A stretch of DNA of 64,000 bases from Rhabdothermincola sp037478855 (GCA_037478855.1 JBBFLY010000002.1:25741-89740), one strand, 5' to 3'; shown: positions 42,806-56,521, numbered from the stretch's first letter. Program-made: numbers and translations. The notes: generated from the letters alone by a model not told the origin.

Positions 42806-43458
42806 CAGGCACCGCCCTTCGACTTGGCCTTGACGGCGTCTCGGATGATGACTGTCCCGCCCTTGGGGCCAGGAACCGCGCCGCGGAGCAGGAGCAGGTT
42901 GCGCTCGGCGTCCGCCTCCACCACCCGGAGGTTCAGCATCGTGACCTTCTCGCCACCCATGCGGCCAGCCATCCTGGTCCCTCGGAAGACGCGAGCGGGT
43001 GTGGCGCAGGCACCGATCGAGCCGGGCGCCCGGTGGATCCGGTGGGCGCCGTGCGATGCCTTCTGGCCCGCGAAGCCGTGCCGCTTCATCACGCCGGCGA
43101 AGCCCTTGCCCTTGCTCACCGCCGTGACGTCGACCAGCTCGCCGGCCTCGAGCACGTCAACCGAGATCTCCTGACCGACCTCATAGCCGCTCACGTCGTC
43201 AAGCCGGAGCTCCACGAGTGCGCGCCCGGGCCTGACCCCAGCCTTCGCGTAGTGGCCCCGCTCGGGCCGGTTCAGCTTCTTCGGGTCCTTCTCGCCGAAG
43301 GTGACCTGGAGCGCGCTGTAGCCGTCGCGCTCGGGGGTCTTGATCTGCACGACCCGCAGCGGCGTGACCCGGAGCACGGTGACGGGGACGACCCGATTGT
43401 CGTCATCCCACACCTGTGTCATGCCGACCTTCTCGCCGACAACTGCCTTGTTCGCCAT
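42805..43458 (-). CDS. rplC: 50S ribosomal protein uL3
   Basis: Early 23S binder, 217 aa, starting MANKAVVGEKVGMTQVWDDD, with GKGFAGVMKRHGFAGQ, SHGAHRIHRAPGSIGA and GTRMAGRMGGEKVTMLNLRV. ATG 43458 gives the family N-terminus. A 237-bp gap with promoter and hairpin separates it from rpsJ, so it heads its own transcript. Confidence 0.98.
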   Translation of the reverse strand: MANKAVVGEKVGMTQVWDDDNRVVPVTVLRVTPLRVVQIKTPERDGYSALQVTFGEKDPKKLNRPERGHYAKAGVRPGRALVELRLDDVSGYEVGQEISVDVLEAGELVDVTAVSKGKGFAGVMKRHGFAGQKASHGAHRIHRAPGSIGACATPARVFRGTRMAGRMGGEKVTMLNLRVVEADAERNLLLLRGAVPGPKGGTVIIRDAVKAKSKGGA

Positions 43459-43488
43459 GGCGGCAACGATCTTTCTCTGTTCACGCGA

Positions 43489-43519
43489 GCGCTCCGCTCG
43501 GGGTGACCCCGGCGGAGCG
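43489..43519 (-). promoter_or_regulatory. leader hairpin upstream of rplC
   Basis: A 9-bp perfect stem (GCGCTCCGC / GCGGAGCGC) continues after a one-base bulge into a CGGG/CCCG stem with a 4-nt loop. It ends 30 nt before the rplC start and has no U-run, so a protein-binding or translational control element is more likely than a terminator. Confidence 0.5.
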
Positions 43520-43640
43520 CCTGGTTCGGTTGTGCTGTGGGGTACCCGCCCCGCACTGGGACGGGCCGTCACAGACGTCAGTTCAAACGACGGACCGGAA
43601 CGTGCACAGGGCCCCAGCCCCGTTGCACAAGGGAGACAGG

Positions 43641-43670
43641 ATGATAGCGAGCCCGCGCTCGTCGGTCCAA
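43641..43670 (-). promoter_or_regulatory. rplC (S10-spc) operon promoter
   Basis: Minus strand TTGGAC (43665-43670), 18-bp spacer, TATCAT (43641-43646). It would give a ~176-nt leader containing the hairpin at 43489-43519. It is among the best promoter matches in the window. Confidence 0.65.
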
Positions 43671-43695
43671 GCCGGCAGGCGCGGGCCAGCCGGGC

Positions 43696-44016
43696 TTACG
43701 CCTGTTGGATCTTGATCTCGATGTCGACGCCCGCTGGCAGGTCGAGACGCTGGAGCGAGTCGACCGTCTTCGGCGTGGGGTCGAGGATGTCGAGGAGTCG
43801 CTTGTGGATCCGCATCTCGAAGTGCTCGCGGCTGTCCTTGTCCTTGTGCGGACTGCGGATCACCGTGTAGCGATGCTTCTCGGTCGGCAGGGGAACCGGC
43901 CCCCGGACAGTCGCGTTCGTGCGCACGACCGTCTCGACGATCTTCTTCGTCGACTGGTCGATGATCTCGTGGTCGTAGGCTTTGAGCCTGATCCGGATCT
44001 TCTGCTTGTCGGCCAT
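43696..44016 (-). CDS. rpsJ: 30S ribosomal protein uS10 / NusE
   Basis: Head protein that also links NusG and the ribosome during coupling, 106 aa: KIRIRLKAYDHEIIDQSTKK, GPVPLPTEKHRYTVIRSPH and MRIHKRLLDILDPTPKTVD. It follows tuf by 27 bp and is separated from rplC by a promoter region, so it belongs with the str operon here. Confidence 0.98.
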   Translation of the reverse strand: MADKQKIRIRLKAYDHEIIDQSTKKIVETVVRTNATVRGPVPLPTEKHRYTVIRSPHKDKDSREHFEMRIHKRLLDILDPTPKTVDSLQRLDLPAGVDIEIKIQQA

Positions 44017-44038
44017 CGGGGTTCTCGGCTCGCTTCCT

Positions 44039-45249
44039 GTTGGCTACTTGATGATCTTCGTGACCCGGCCCGCGCCCACCGTACGACCACCCTCACGGAT
44101 CGCGAAACGCAAGCCCTCCTCCATCGCGATCGGATGAATCAACTCCACCCGCATCGTCGTATTATCCCCCGGCATACACATCTCCGTACCCTCCGGAAGA
44201 TGAATCGTCCCCGTCACATCCGTCGTACGGAAATAGAACTGCGGACGATAATTCGAGAAGAACGGCTTATGCCGACCACCCTCCTCCTTCGTCAACACAT
44301 ACACCTGCGCCTCGAACTCCGTATGCGGCGTGATGGAACCCGGCTTCGCCAACACCTGACCGCGCTCCACCTCATCCTTCTTCGTCCCCCGCAACAACAC
44401 CCCGATGTTGTCACCCGCACGACCCTCATCCAGGATCTTCCGGAACATCTCCACACCCGTACACGTCGTCCGCTGCGTCGGACGAATCCCCACGATCTCC
44501 ACCTCATCACCCGTGCGGATCACCCCCTGCTCCACACGACCCGTCACCACCGTCCCACGACCCGTGATCGTGAACACATCCTCAATCGGCATCAAGAACG
44601 GCTTATCCGTATCACGCTCCGGCTGCGGAATGTACTCATCAACCGCCGCCATCAACTCCAACACCTGCTTCGCCGCCTCCGGATCCCCCTCCAGAGCCTT
44701 CAACGCCGACACCCGCACCACCGGCACCTCATCACCCGGGAACTCATACTCCGAGAGCAACTCCCGAACCTCAAGCTCCACCAGATCCAACAACTCCTCA
44801 TCATCGACCATGTCGACCTTGTTCAACGCCACCACAATCGCCGGCACACCCACCTGACGCGCCAACAACACATGCTCCCGCGTCTGCGGCATAGGACCAT
44901 CCGCCGCCGACACCACCAAAATCGCGCCATCAACCTGCGCAGCACCCGTGATCATGTTCTTGATGTAATCCGCATGACCCGGCATATCCACATGCGCGTA
45001 ATGACGCTTCTCCGTCTCATACTCCACATGCGCGATATTGATCGTGATCCCCCGCTCACGCTCCTCCGGAGCCTTATCAATATCCGCAAACTCCGTAAAC
45101 GACGTCCTACCCGGCAACGCCTCCGACAACACCTTCGTAATCGCCGCCGTCAACGTCGTCTTCCCATGATCAATATGACCCATCGTACCCACGTTCGCAT
45201 GCGGCTTCGTCCGCTCAAACTTCTCTCGTGCCATGACACTTCTCTCCTG
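44039..45249. repeat. tuf duplication, copy 1 (1211 bp)
   Basis: Matches 61992-63202 in direct orientation with a single mismatch seen (A at 44413, C at 62366; synonymous Gly codon). Identity covers the whole tuf gene plus 5 bp after it and 15 bp before it, then stops abruptly. Confidence 0.95.
44044..45234 (-). CDS. tuf: elongation factor Tu, copy 1
   Basis: GTPase delivering aminoacyl-tRNA. G1 is GHIDHGKTTL, G3 DMPGHADY, G4 NKVDMVDD; the family-typical RGITINIAHVEYET is present, and the 396-aa product ends RVTKIIK. The product is identical to copy 2. Codon use is odd: Leu TTG, Asp GAT, His CAT, Gly GGT and Arg CGT dominate, whereas neighbours prefer C-ending codons. It sits between fusA and rpsJ, the usual str position. 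Confidence 0.99.
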   Translation of the reverse strand: MAREKFERTKPHANVGTMGHIDHGKTTLTAAITKVLSEALPGRTSFTEFADIDKAPEERERGITINIAHVEYETEKRHYAHVDMPGHADYIKNMITGAAQVDGAILVVSAADGPMPQTREHVLLARQVGVPAIVVALNKVDMVDDEELLDLVELEVRELLSEYEFPGDEVPVVRVSALKALEGDPEAAKQVLELMAAVDEYIPQPERDTDKPFLMPIEDVFTITGRGTVVTGRVEQGVIRTGDEVEIVGIRPTQRTTCTGVEMFRKILDEGRAGDNIGVLLRGTKKDEVERGQVLAKPGSITPHTEFEAQVYVLTKEEGGRHKPFFSNYRPQFYFRTTDVTGTIHLPEGTEMCMPGDNTTMRVELIHPIAMEEGLRFAIREGGRTVGAGRVTKIIK

Positions 45250-45283
45250 AGACTTCTTGTGAACCTACGTGGAAGACGAAGAC

Positions 45284-47371
45284 CTACTCGCCACGGACCC
45301 TAGTGACGATCTCTTCTTGGACGTTCGACGGCATCGGCTGATACGAGTCGAACTGCATCGTGTACGTGGCGCGTCCCTGGGTACGCGAACGCAGGTCGGT
45401 AGCGTAGCCGAACATCTCGGACAGGGGCACCAGCGCACGCACCACCTGGCTGTTGCCGCGCTGCTCCATGCCCGTGACCTTGCCACGCCGAGCCGACAGA
45501 TCGCCCATGACGTCGCCCATGTACTCCTCGGGCGTGACCACCTCGACCGACATGATCGGCTCGAGGAGGATCGGCTTGGCCTGCCGCGCCGCCTCCTTGA
45601 AGGCCATCATGCCGGCGATCTTGAAGGCCATCTCGGATGAGTCGACCTCGTGGTACTTGCCGTCGAGGAGGATCGCTCGCACGTCCACGGTCGGGTAACC
45701 GGCGAGGACGCCGGAGGTCATCGCCTCCTGGATGCCGGCGTCGACCGATGGGATGAACTCCTTCGGGATGCGCCCACCGGTGATCTTGTCGACGAACTCG
45801 TATCCGCCGCCGGGACCGGTCGACTCCAGCGCGATCGTCACCTCGGCGTACTGACCTGAGCCGCCCGTCTGCTTCTTGTGGGTGTAGGTGCAGCGCTCAA
45901 CCGGCCTGCTGATCGTCTCCCGGTAGGCCACCTGGGGCTTGCCCACGGTGGCATCGACCTTGAACTCACGCAGCATCCGATCGACGAGGACTTCGAGGTG
46001 GAGCTCACCCATACCGGAGATGACCGTCTGGCCGGTCTCCTCATCGGTGCGGACCTGGAAGGTCGGGTCCTCTTCGGCGAGCGCGGCGAGAGCCTTTGAC
46101 ATCTTGTCCTGATCAGCCTTGGTCTTCGGTTCGACCGCGACGTGGATCACGGGCTCTGGGAACTCGAGCTCCTCGAGGACGATCGGGTGCGCCGGATCAC
46201 ACAACGTGTCGCCGGTCTTGGTGTTCTTCAGCCCGATGCCGGCCACGATGTCGCCGGTGAAGACCTGATCGAGGTCCTGCCGGTCGTTGGCGTGCATCTC
46301 GAGAAGGCGCCCGATGCGCTCCTTGCTCCCCGTACGAGTGTTGAGGACCTGCGACCCCTTCTCAAGCGTTCCGCTGTAGACCCGGAAGTACGTGAGCTTG
46401 CCGACGTGGGGATCGGTCATGATCTTGAACGCCAGAGCGGTGAACGGCTCGTCGTCGCTCACCTTGCGCTCCAGGATCTCATCACCCTTCAGGTTGCTCC
46501 CCTGGATGGCCGGGATGTCGAGCGGCGACGGAAGGTAGAAGACCACCGCGTCGAGCAGCGGCTGCACGCCCTTGTTCTTGAAGGCCGAACCGTTCAGCAC
46601 CGGCACCACATCGCCGGCGATCGTCGCCCGCCTGATCGCGGCGCGCAGCTCATCGACGGAGATCTCCTCGTCGCCGCCGAACTTCTCGAGGATCGTCTCA
46701 TCGACCGTGGCGATGGTCTCGATCAGCTCCTCGCGGTACTGCTGGGACTGCTCGACGAGGTCAGCGGGGATCTCCTGCACCTCCCACTTGGCGCCGAGCT
46801 CCTCGTCGAGCCACACCAGTGCGTCCATCGTCACCAGATCGACGACACCCTTGTAGTGACCCTCGGCGCCGATCGGAAGCTGGAGCACCGCGGTCGTGCA
46901 CTCAAGTCGGTTGCGGATGCTGTCGACTGCGGCGTAGAAGTCCGCGCCGAGCCGGTCCATCTTGTTGATGAAGCAGATCCGCGGGACGTTGTACTTGTTG
47001 GCCTGGCGCCAGACCGTCTCGGTCTGCGGCTCCACCCCGGCGACGCCGTCGAAGACCGCGACCGCCCCATCGAGGACCCGCAGCGACCGCTCGACCTCCA
47101 CCGTGAAATCGACGTGTCCTGGGGTGTCGATGATGTTGATCCGGTGACCCGCCCAGAAGCAGGTGGTCGCCGCGGATGTGATCGTGATGCCGCGCTCTTG
47201 CTCCTGGACCATCCAGTCCATGGTGGCCGAGCCTTCGTGGACCTCACCGATCTTGTAGTTCTTGCCGGTGTAGTAGAGGATGCGCTCGGTCGTGGTGGTC
47301 TTGCCGGCATCGATGTGGGCCATGATGCCGATGTTCCGGGTTCGCTCAAGGGGGGCGGGGCGGGATGCCAT
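45284..47371 (-). CDS. fusA: elongation factor G
   Basis: GTPase driving translocation, 695 aa. G1 is GIMAHIDAGKTTTTERIL, G3 DTPGHVDF, G4 NKMDRLGAD. The domain IV tip lies around YRETISRPVERCTYTHKKQTG. ATG 47371 gives the family start MASRPAPLERTRNIG. The 150-bp gap upstream to rpsG holds no clear promoter. Confidence 0.98.
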   Translation of the reverse strand: MASRPAPLERTRNIGIMAHIDAGKTTTTERILYYTGKNYKIGEVHEGSATMDWMVQEQERGITITSAATTCFWAGHRINIIDTPGHVDFTVEVERSLRVLDGAVAVFDGVAGVEPQTETVWRQANKYNVPRICFINKMDRLGADFYAAVDSIRNRLECTTAVLQLPIGAEGHYKGVVDLVTMDALVWLDEELGAKWEVQEIPADLVEQSQQYREELIETIATVDETILEKFGGDEEISVDELRAAIRRATIAGDVVPVLNGSAFKNKGVQPLLDAVVFYLPSPLDIPAIQGSNLKGDEILERKVSDDEPFTALAFKIMTDPHVGKLTYFRVYSGTLEKGSQVLNTRTGSKERIGRLLEMHANDRQDLDQVFTGDIVAGIGLKNTKTGDTLCDPAHPIVLEELEFPEPVIHVAVEPKTKADQDKMSKALAALAEEDPTFQVRTDEETGQTVISGMGELHLEVLVDRMLREFKVDATVGKPQVAYRETISRPVERCTYTHKKQTGGSGQYAEVTIALESTGPGGGYEFVDKITGGRIPKEFIPSVDAGIQEAMTSGVLAGYPTVDVRAILLDGKYHEVDSSEMAFKIAGMMAFKEAARQAKPILLEPIMSVEVVTPEEYMGDVMGDLSARRGKVTGMEQRGNSQVVRALVPLSEMFGYATDLRSRTQGRATYTMQFDSYQPMPSNVQEEIVTRVRGE

Positions 47372-47521
47372 CGTTGTTCCTGCTCGTGTGAGTACGGCGT
47401 ACGGGTGTTGCGTCTGAGACTGTGCGGAGGGTGGAGGGCGCCCGACGCGGGCGGTCCCCAGCACGGTGGCCGGGGACCAGGGCTTCGGCGGGGGAAGCGC
47501 CGTCCCCCGTACCGGAGGGGT

Positions 47522-47992
47522 CTACCAGCGGTAGTGCGCGAACGCCTTGTTCGACTCGGCCATCTTGTGAAGGTCTTCCTTGCGCTTGACGGACGCGCCC
47601 ACACCGTTGGCCGCGTCCATGAGCTCGTTCGCCAGGCGTTCCGCCATGGTGCGCTCACGCCGCTGCCGGGCGTAGCCGACGATCCAGCGGATCGCCAGGG
47701 TGGTCGCCCGCCGCGGCCTGACCTCGACTGGGACCTGGTAGGTGGCGCCACCCACCCGCCGGCTGCGCACCTCGAGCTGGGGCTTCACGTTCTCGACCGC
47801 CCGCTTGAGCGTGGCGAGCGGGTCGTTGCCGCTCTTGGCCTGGATCTGATCCAGCGCGTCGTAGACGATCCGCTCCGCGAGCGAACGCTTCCCGCGCTGG
47901 AGAACCTTGTTGACCACCTGCGTCACGAGGACGGACCGGTAGATCGGGTCGGGCATGAGCTCCCGACGGGGGGCGGGACCCTTGCGTGGCAC
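47522..47992 (-). CDS. rpsG: 30S ribosomal protein uS7
   Basis: Head-assembly initiator, 156 aa, (M)PRKGPAPRRELMPDPIYRS start, with LVTQVVNKVLQRGKRSLAE and the terminal KMAESNKAFAHYRW. GTG 47992 gives the exact family length and lies one base after the rpsL stop. Confidence 0.98.
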   Translation of the reverse strand: MPRKGPAPRRELMPDPIYRSVLVTQVVNKVLQRGKRSLAERIVYDALDQIQAKSGNDPLATLKRAVENVKPQLEVRSRRVGGATYQVPVEVRPRRATTLAIRWIVGYARQRRERTMAERLANELMDAANGVGASVKRKEDLHKMAESNKAFAHYRW

Positions 47993-47993
47993 C

Positions 47994-48365
<372 letters not shown>

Positions 48366-48432
48366 GAATGGACCTTTCTGGGTGACTGGCGAACGTGCTC
48401 CGCGCCGACACCGGCCGCAGAGCCGAGGGACA

Positions 48433-48461
48433 ATGCTAAGGGCCTGTACCCCAGACAGCAA
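48433..48461 (-). promoter_or_regulatory. str operon promoter (rpsL-rpsG-fusA-tuf)
   Basis: Minus strand TTGCTG (48456-48461), 17-bp spacer, TAGCAT (48433-48438). Leader about 60 nt. It lies just downstream of the large inverted repeat after rpoC. Confidence 0.6.
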
Positions 48462-48471
48462 ACTGCGGGAG

Positions 48472-48554
48472 GCTCCGGACCTGCCGGACCGAACCCAGCG
48501 GCCAAGCCCGCCGGCGCCGGCCGCCGCTGGTCCCATGACCGACAGGTCCGGAGC
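48472..48554. repeat. nested inverted repeat between rpoC and rpsL
   Basis: Outer arms of 12 bp are perfect (GCTCCGGACCTG at 48472-48483, CAGGTCCGGAGC at 48543-48554). Inner arms of 8 bp are also perfect (CCAGCGGC at 48495, GCCGCTGG at 48523) around a GCCGGCGCCGGC palindrome-like core. It starts 8 bp after the rpoC stop codon. A transcript-end structure or terminator is likely; no U-run. Confidence 0.6.
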
Positions 48555-48562
48555 GTGATCGA

Positions 48563-52672
<4,110 letters not shown>

Positions 52673-52673
52673 G

Positions 52674-55600
52674 TCAGCTCCTCTCCGCCTGGCGGCGGGC
52701 GTCATCTTCGTCGCTGCCCCGCTCCGGGCGCGACAGGTCGATACCGAGCTCCTCGGTGGTGCGGAAGATGTCCTCGTCGAGCTCGCGCATCTCGATCTCC
52801 TCACCGGTGGTCGAGAGCACCTCGACGTTGAGGCAGAGCGCCTGCATCTCCTTGATGAGCACCTTGAAGCTCTCGGGGATGCCCGGCTCGGGGATGTTCT
52901 CGCCCTTGACGATCGCCTCGTAGACCTTGACCCGGCCGAGCACGTCATCGGACTTGATCGTGAGCAGCTCCTGCAGGCAGTAGGCCGCGCCGTACGCCTC
53001 GAGCGCCCACACCTCCATCTCACCGAAGCGCTGTCCGCCGAACTGCGCCTTCCCGCCCAGCGGCTGCTGGGTGATCATCGAGTACGGGCCCGTGGAGCGG
53101 GCGTGGATCTTGTCGTCCACGAGGTGCGCGAGCTTCAGGATGTAGAGCACCCCGACAGTGACCGGGTTGTCGTAGGGCTCGCCGGTGCGCCCGTTGTACA
53201 GGATGGCCTTGCCGTCCGGCCGGATCAGTCGACCGTTGCGGCCGTAGCGCGGGTCGGCCGCTTCGGGACGGAGGTTCTCGAAGATCTTCTTGATCGTCGG
53301 GTGCCGACCGGCCTTGTCTTCCTCGTCCCAGTGTGCGCCGTCGAAGACCGGCGTGGCGATGAGCCGAGCTGCGGGAGTGGTCGGTCGGGTCTTGGACTCC
53401 GTGCCACGAACGGGCTCGTCACCCTCGACCTTGCCGTCGATCTCCCACCCCCAGCGGGCCGCGTAGCCGAGATGCGCCTCGAGCACCTGGCCCACGTTCA
53501 TCCGGGAGGGCACGCCGAGCGGGTTCAGGATGATGTCGACGGGCGTCCCGTCCTCGAGGAACGGCATGTCCTCGATGGGAAGGATCTTGGAGATCACGCC
53601 CTTGTTGCCGTGTCGGCCGGCCAGCTTGTCGCCGACGCTGATCTTGCGCTTCTGGGCGACGTACACCCGCACCAGCTGGTTGACCCCTGGTGGGAGCTCG
53701 TGGCTCTCGTCGCGGTTGAACACCCGGACCTCGATGACCTTGCCGGACTCACCGTGGGGCACCTTGAGCGAGGTGTCACGGACCTCACGGGCCTTCTCCC
53801 CGAAGATGGCCCGCAGCAGGCGCTCCTCGGGGGTGAGCTCGGTCTCACCCTTCGGGGTGACCTTACCGACCAGCACATCGCCGGGTCCGACCTCGGCCCC
53901 GATGCGGATGATGCCCCGCTCATCGAGATCGGCGAGGATCTCCTCCGAGAGGTTCGGGATGTCCCGGGTGATCTCCTCGGGCCCGAGCTTGGTGTCCCGG
54001 GCGTCGATCTCATGCTCGTGGATGTGGATCGACGTGAGCACGTCGTCACGCACGAGCCGCTCGGACAGGATGATGGCGTCCTCGAAGTTGTACCCCTCCC
54101 ACGGCATGAAGGCGACGACGAGGTTCTTGCCCAGCGCCAGCTCGCCGTTCTCGGTGGAGGGCCCGTCGGCCAGCACATCGCCAGCCTTGACGTGGTCGCC
54201 AGCGCGCACCCGAGGCTTCTGGTTGATGCAGGTGTCCTGGTTCGAGCGCTCGAACTTCAGCAGCCGGTAGATCTTGCGGCCCCTCGTCTTGTACTCGACG
54301 GTGATCGAGTCACCGTCGACCTCGACGACCGTGCCGTCGTCCTCGGCGAGGATCATGTCGGCTGCATCGCGAGCCGCACGGGCCTCGATGCCCGTTCCGA
54401 TGTAGGGGGCCTCCGCGCGCACGAGCGGCACGGCCTGGCGCTGCATGTTGGCCCCCATCAGCGCCCGGTTCGCGTCGTCGTGCTCGAGGAACGGGATGAG
54501 CGCCGTGGCCACCGAGACGATCTGCTTCGGCGAGACGTCCATCAGCTGGACCTCGTTGGGCGACACCGAGGAGATCTCGGTGGTCGCGCCGAAGAACACG
54601 TCACGCTCGAGCTGGAGCTTCAGCTCACCGAGCGTCGCAGCCTGCGGGGAGCGCCGGACGAGGACCCGATCCTCCTTGAAGCTGCCGTCAGGGTTCAGGG
54701 GCACGTTCGCCTGGGCGACGACGTACTCCTCCTCCTCGTCCGCGGTCAGGTAGACGATCTCGCCGGTGACCTTGCCGTCTCGAACAACCCGGTACGGCGA
54801 CTCGATGAAGCCGAACTCATTGACCCTGGCGTAGGTCGCCAGCGCACCGATGAGACCGATGTTCGGGCCCTCAGGGGTCTCGATCGGGCACATGCGGCCG
54901 TAGTGGCTGAAGTGCACGTCGCGCACCTCGAAGCCCGCACGCTCGCGCGAGAGGCCGCCGGGGCCGAGGGCAGAGAGACGACGTCGGTGGGTGAGCCCCG
55001 ACAACGGGTTCACCTGATCCATGAACTGGGACAGCTGGCTGGTGCCGAAGAACTCCTTGATGGCCGCCACCACCGGACGGATGTTGATGAGGGTCTGGGG
55101 GGTGATGGCCTCCACGTCCTGGGTGGTCATCCGCTCCCGCACCACCCGCTCCATCCGGGACAGGCCGATGCGCACCTGGTTCTGGATGAGCTCGCCCACC
55201 GAGCGGATCCGCCGGTTGGCGAAGTGGTCCTGGTCGTCGAGGCGGTACCCCGGCTCCTGGACCATGAGGTGGAGCATGTAGGTGCAGGCCGCCAGCACCT
55301 CCGAGGGGCTGAGCACCGACTGGTCGGGATCCGGTCGCTCGAGCTCGATGCCGAACAGCTGCTCGACCTTCTCGATCTCGGGGCCGAGCTTGCGGTTCAG
55401 CTTGTAGCGCCCGACGCGGGAGAGGTCGTAGCGGCGTGGCTCGAAGAAGGCGTTGCGGAAGTACGCCCGGGCCGATTCGACGGTGGGCGGCTCCCCCGGG
55501 CGAGCCCGCTTGTAGATCTCGACCAACGAATCGTCCTGGGTCGGGGCGAGCTCGCGGTCCTTCTCCCACTGACCCTCGAGGAAGTCGAAGTGGCGGACCA

Positions 55601-56267
55601 AGCGCTCGAGGAACCCGGGGTAGTGCTCCTCGTCGTAGCCGAGTGCCCGCAGGAGCGTGAACATGCTGAGCCGCCGCTTGCGGGCCACTCGGGCCCCGGC
55701 CGTGACATCCTTGCCCGGCTTCTGCTCGAGATCGATCTCGAGCCACTCGCCCCGGTAGGGGTGGATGGTGCCCGTCACGAGCTGGTGCTTCTGCAGGTTC
55801 CGCAGTCGGAACCGCTCACCCGGCTGGAAGATCACACCCGGCGAGCGGACCAGCTGGGAGACCACCACCCGCTCGGTGCCGTTGATCACGAACGTGCCCT
55901 TGTCGGTCATCATCGGGAAGTCCCCCATGAAGACCGTCTGCTCCTTGATCTCGCCGGTTGTGGCGTTCATGAAGCGAGCCCGCACGAAGATCGGAGCGGA
56001 GAAGGTCATGTCCTTCTCCTTGCACTCTTCCACCGAGAACTTGGGCGGAGGGCGGAGATCCTCGTCGTCAGGGTCGAACTCGAGCTCAAGCTGAAGGGTC
56101 TCGGTGAAGTCCTTGATCGGGCTGATGTCCCGGAAGGTCTCCGCCAGGCCCTGGTGCAGGAACCAGTCGAAGGATTCCCGCTGGATGGCGATCAGATCTG
56201 GGAGCTCGAGGACCTCGTCGAGGTTCGCGAACGAGTACCGATCCCGGACGGCAGAGCGAGCAGGCAA
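52674..56267 (-). CDS. rpoB: RNA polymerase beta subunit
   Basis: Core polymerase subunit, ~1197 aa. The rifampicin region reads FGTSQLSQFMDQVNPLSG followed by LTHRRRLSALGPGG. The Asp, His and Ser commonly mutated in resistance are wild type, but Val replaces the first Asn of the usual DQNNPL. TTG 56267 is chosen because GAGGAG lies 5 nt before it; a GTG two codons earlier overlaps that Shine-Dalgarno. It runs directly into rpoC. Confidence 0.98.
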   Translation of the reverse strand: MPARSAVRDRYSFANLDEVLELPDLIAIQRESFDWFLHQGLAETFRDISPIKDFTETLQLELEFDPDDEDLRPPPKFSVEECKEKDMTFSAPIFVRARFMNATTGEIKEQTVFMGDFPMMTDKGTFVINGTERVVVSQLVRSPGVIFQPGERFRLRNLQKHQLVTGTIHPYRGEWLEIDLEQKPGKDVTAGARVARKRRLSMFTLLRALGYDEEHYPGFLERLVRHFDFLEGQWEKDRELAPTQDDSLVEIYKRARPGEPPTVESARAYFRNAFFEPRRYDLSRVGRYKLNRKLGPEIEKVEQLFGIELERPDPDQSVLSPSEVLAACTYMLHLMVQEPGYRLDDQDHFANRRIRSVGELIQNQVRIGLSRMERVVRERMTTQDVEAITPQTLINIRPVVAAIKEFFGTSQLSQFMDQVNPLSGLTHRRRLSALGPGGLSRERAGFEVRDVHFSHYGRMCPIETPEGPNIGLIGALATYARVNEFGFIESPYRVVRDGKVTGEIVYLTADEEEEYVVAQANVPLNPDGSFKEDRVLVRRSPQAATLGELKLQLERDVFFGATTEISSVSPNEVQLMDVSPKQIVSVATALIPFLEHDDANRALMGANMQRQAVPLVRAEAPYIGTGIEARAARDAADMILAEDDGTVVEVDGDSITVEYKTRGRKIYRLLKFERSNQDTCINQKPRVRAGDHVKAGDVLADGPSTENGELALGKNLVVAFMPWEGYNFEDAIILSERLVRDDVLTSIHIHEHEIDARDTKLGPEEITRDIPNLSEEILADLDERGIIRIGAEVGPGDVLVGKVTPKGETELTPEERLLRAIFGEKAREVRDTSLKVPHGESGKVIEVRVFNRDESHELPPGVNQLVRVYVAQKRKISVGDKLAGRHGNKGVISKILPIEDMPFLEDGTPVDIILNPLGVPSRMNVGQVLEAHLGYAARWGWEIDGKVEGDEPVRGTESKTRPTTPAARLIATPVFDGAHWDEEDKAGRHPTIKKIFENLRPEAADPRYGRNGRLIRPDGKAILYNGRTGEPYDNPVTVGVLYILKLAHLVDDKIHARSTGPYSMITQQPLGGKAQFGGQRFGEMEVWALEAYGAAYCLQELLTIKSDDVLGRVKVYEAIVKGENIPEPGIPESFKVLIKEMQALCLNVEVLSTTGEEIEMRELDEDIFRTTEELGIDLSRPERGSDEDDARRQAERS

Positions 56268-56492
56268 GGTCACTCCTCAGGAGCATGTCGGTGAGAACGC
56301 GGAAGCCGTGCTCGGGCGCGCGGGGTCGCCGAAAGAGATCCAGCGAGAGCAGAGCGGGCGGAGCACGGCGACGCAAGCCTAGGCGCGACCGCGCTAGGAA
56401 GCAACCCGAAAGGAACCCGCCTCTCGGGCCAGACCACTCAGGGTCGACAGCCACCGAGACCAGCGGCGTCGACCCCGCATCAAGTTGTCGGC

Positions 56493-56521
56493 AGGGTAGG
56501 ACCAGAAGCTGCCGAGGTCAA
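56493..56521 (-). promoter_or_regulatory. internal rpoBC promoter
   Basis: Minus strand TTGACC (56516-56521), 17-bp spacer, TACCCT (56493-56498): a near-consensus match in the 418-bp gap between rplL and rpoB. The ~215-nt leader that follows contains an imperfect CCTAG(G)CGCG hairpin at 56378-56398 and nothing else I can name. Confidence 0.7.

Noticed and set aside
43489..43519. rplC leader hairpin as an intrinsic terminator of rpsJ
   Set aside because: It lies about 180 bp past the rpsJ stop, downstream of the rplC promoter, and has no U-run.
43705..45303. A 532-codon plus-strand frame across rpsJ and tuf, repeated near 61.8-63.2 kb
   Set aside because: Arg/His/Leu-rich product is the antisense of tuf; its duplication only reflects the tuf repeat.
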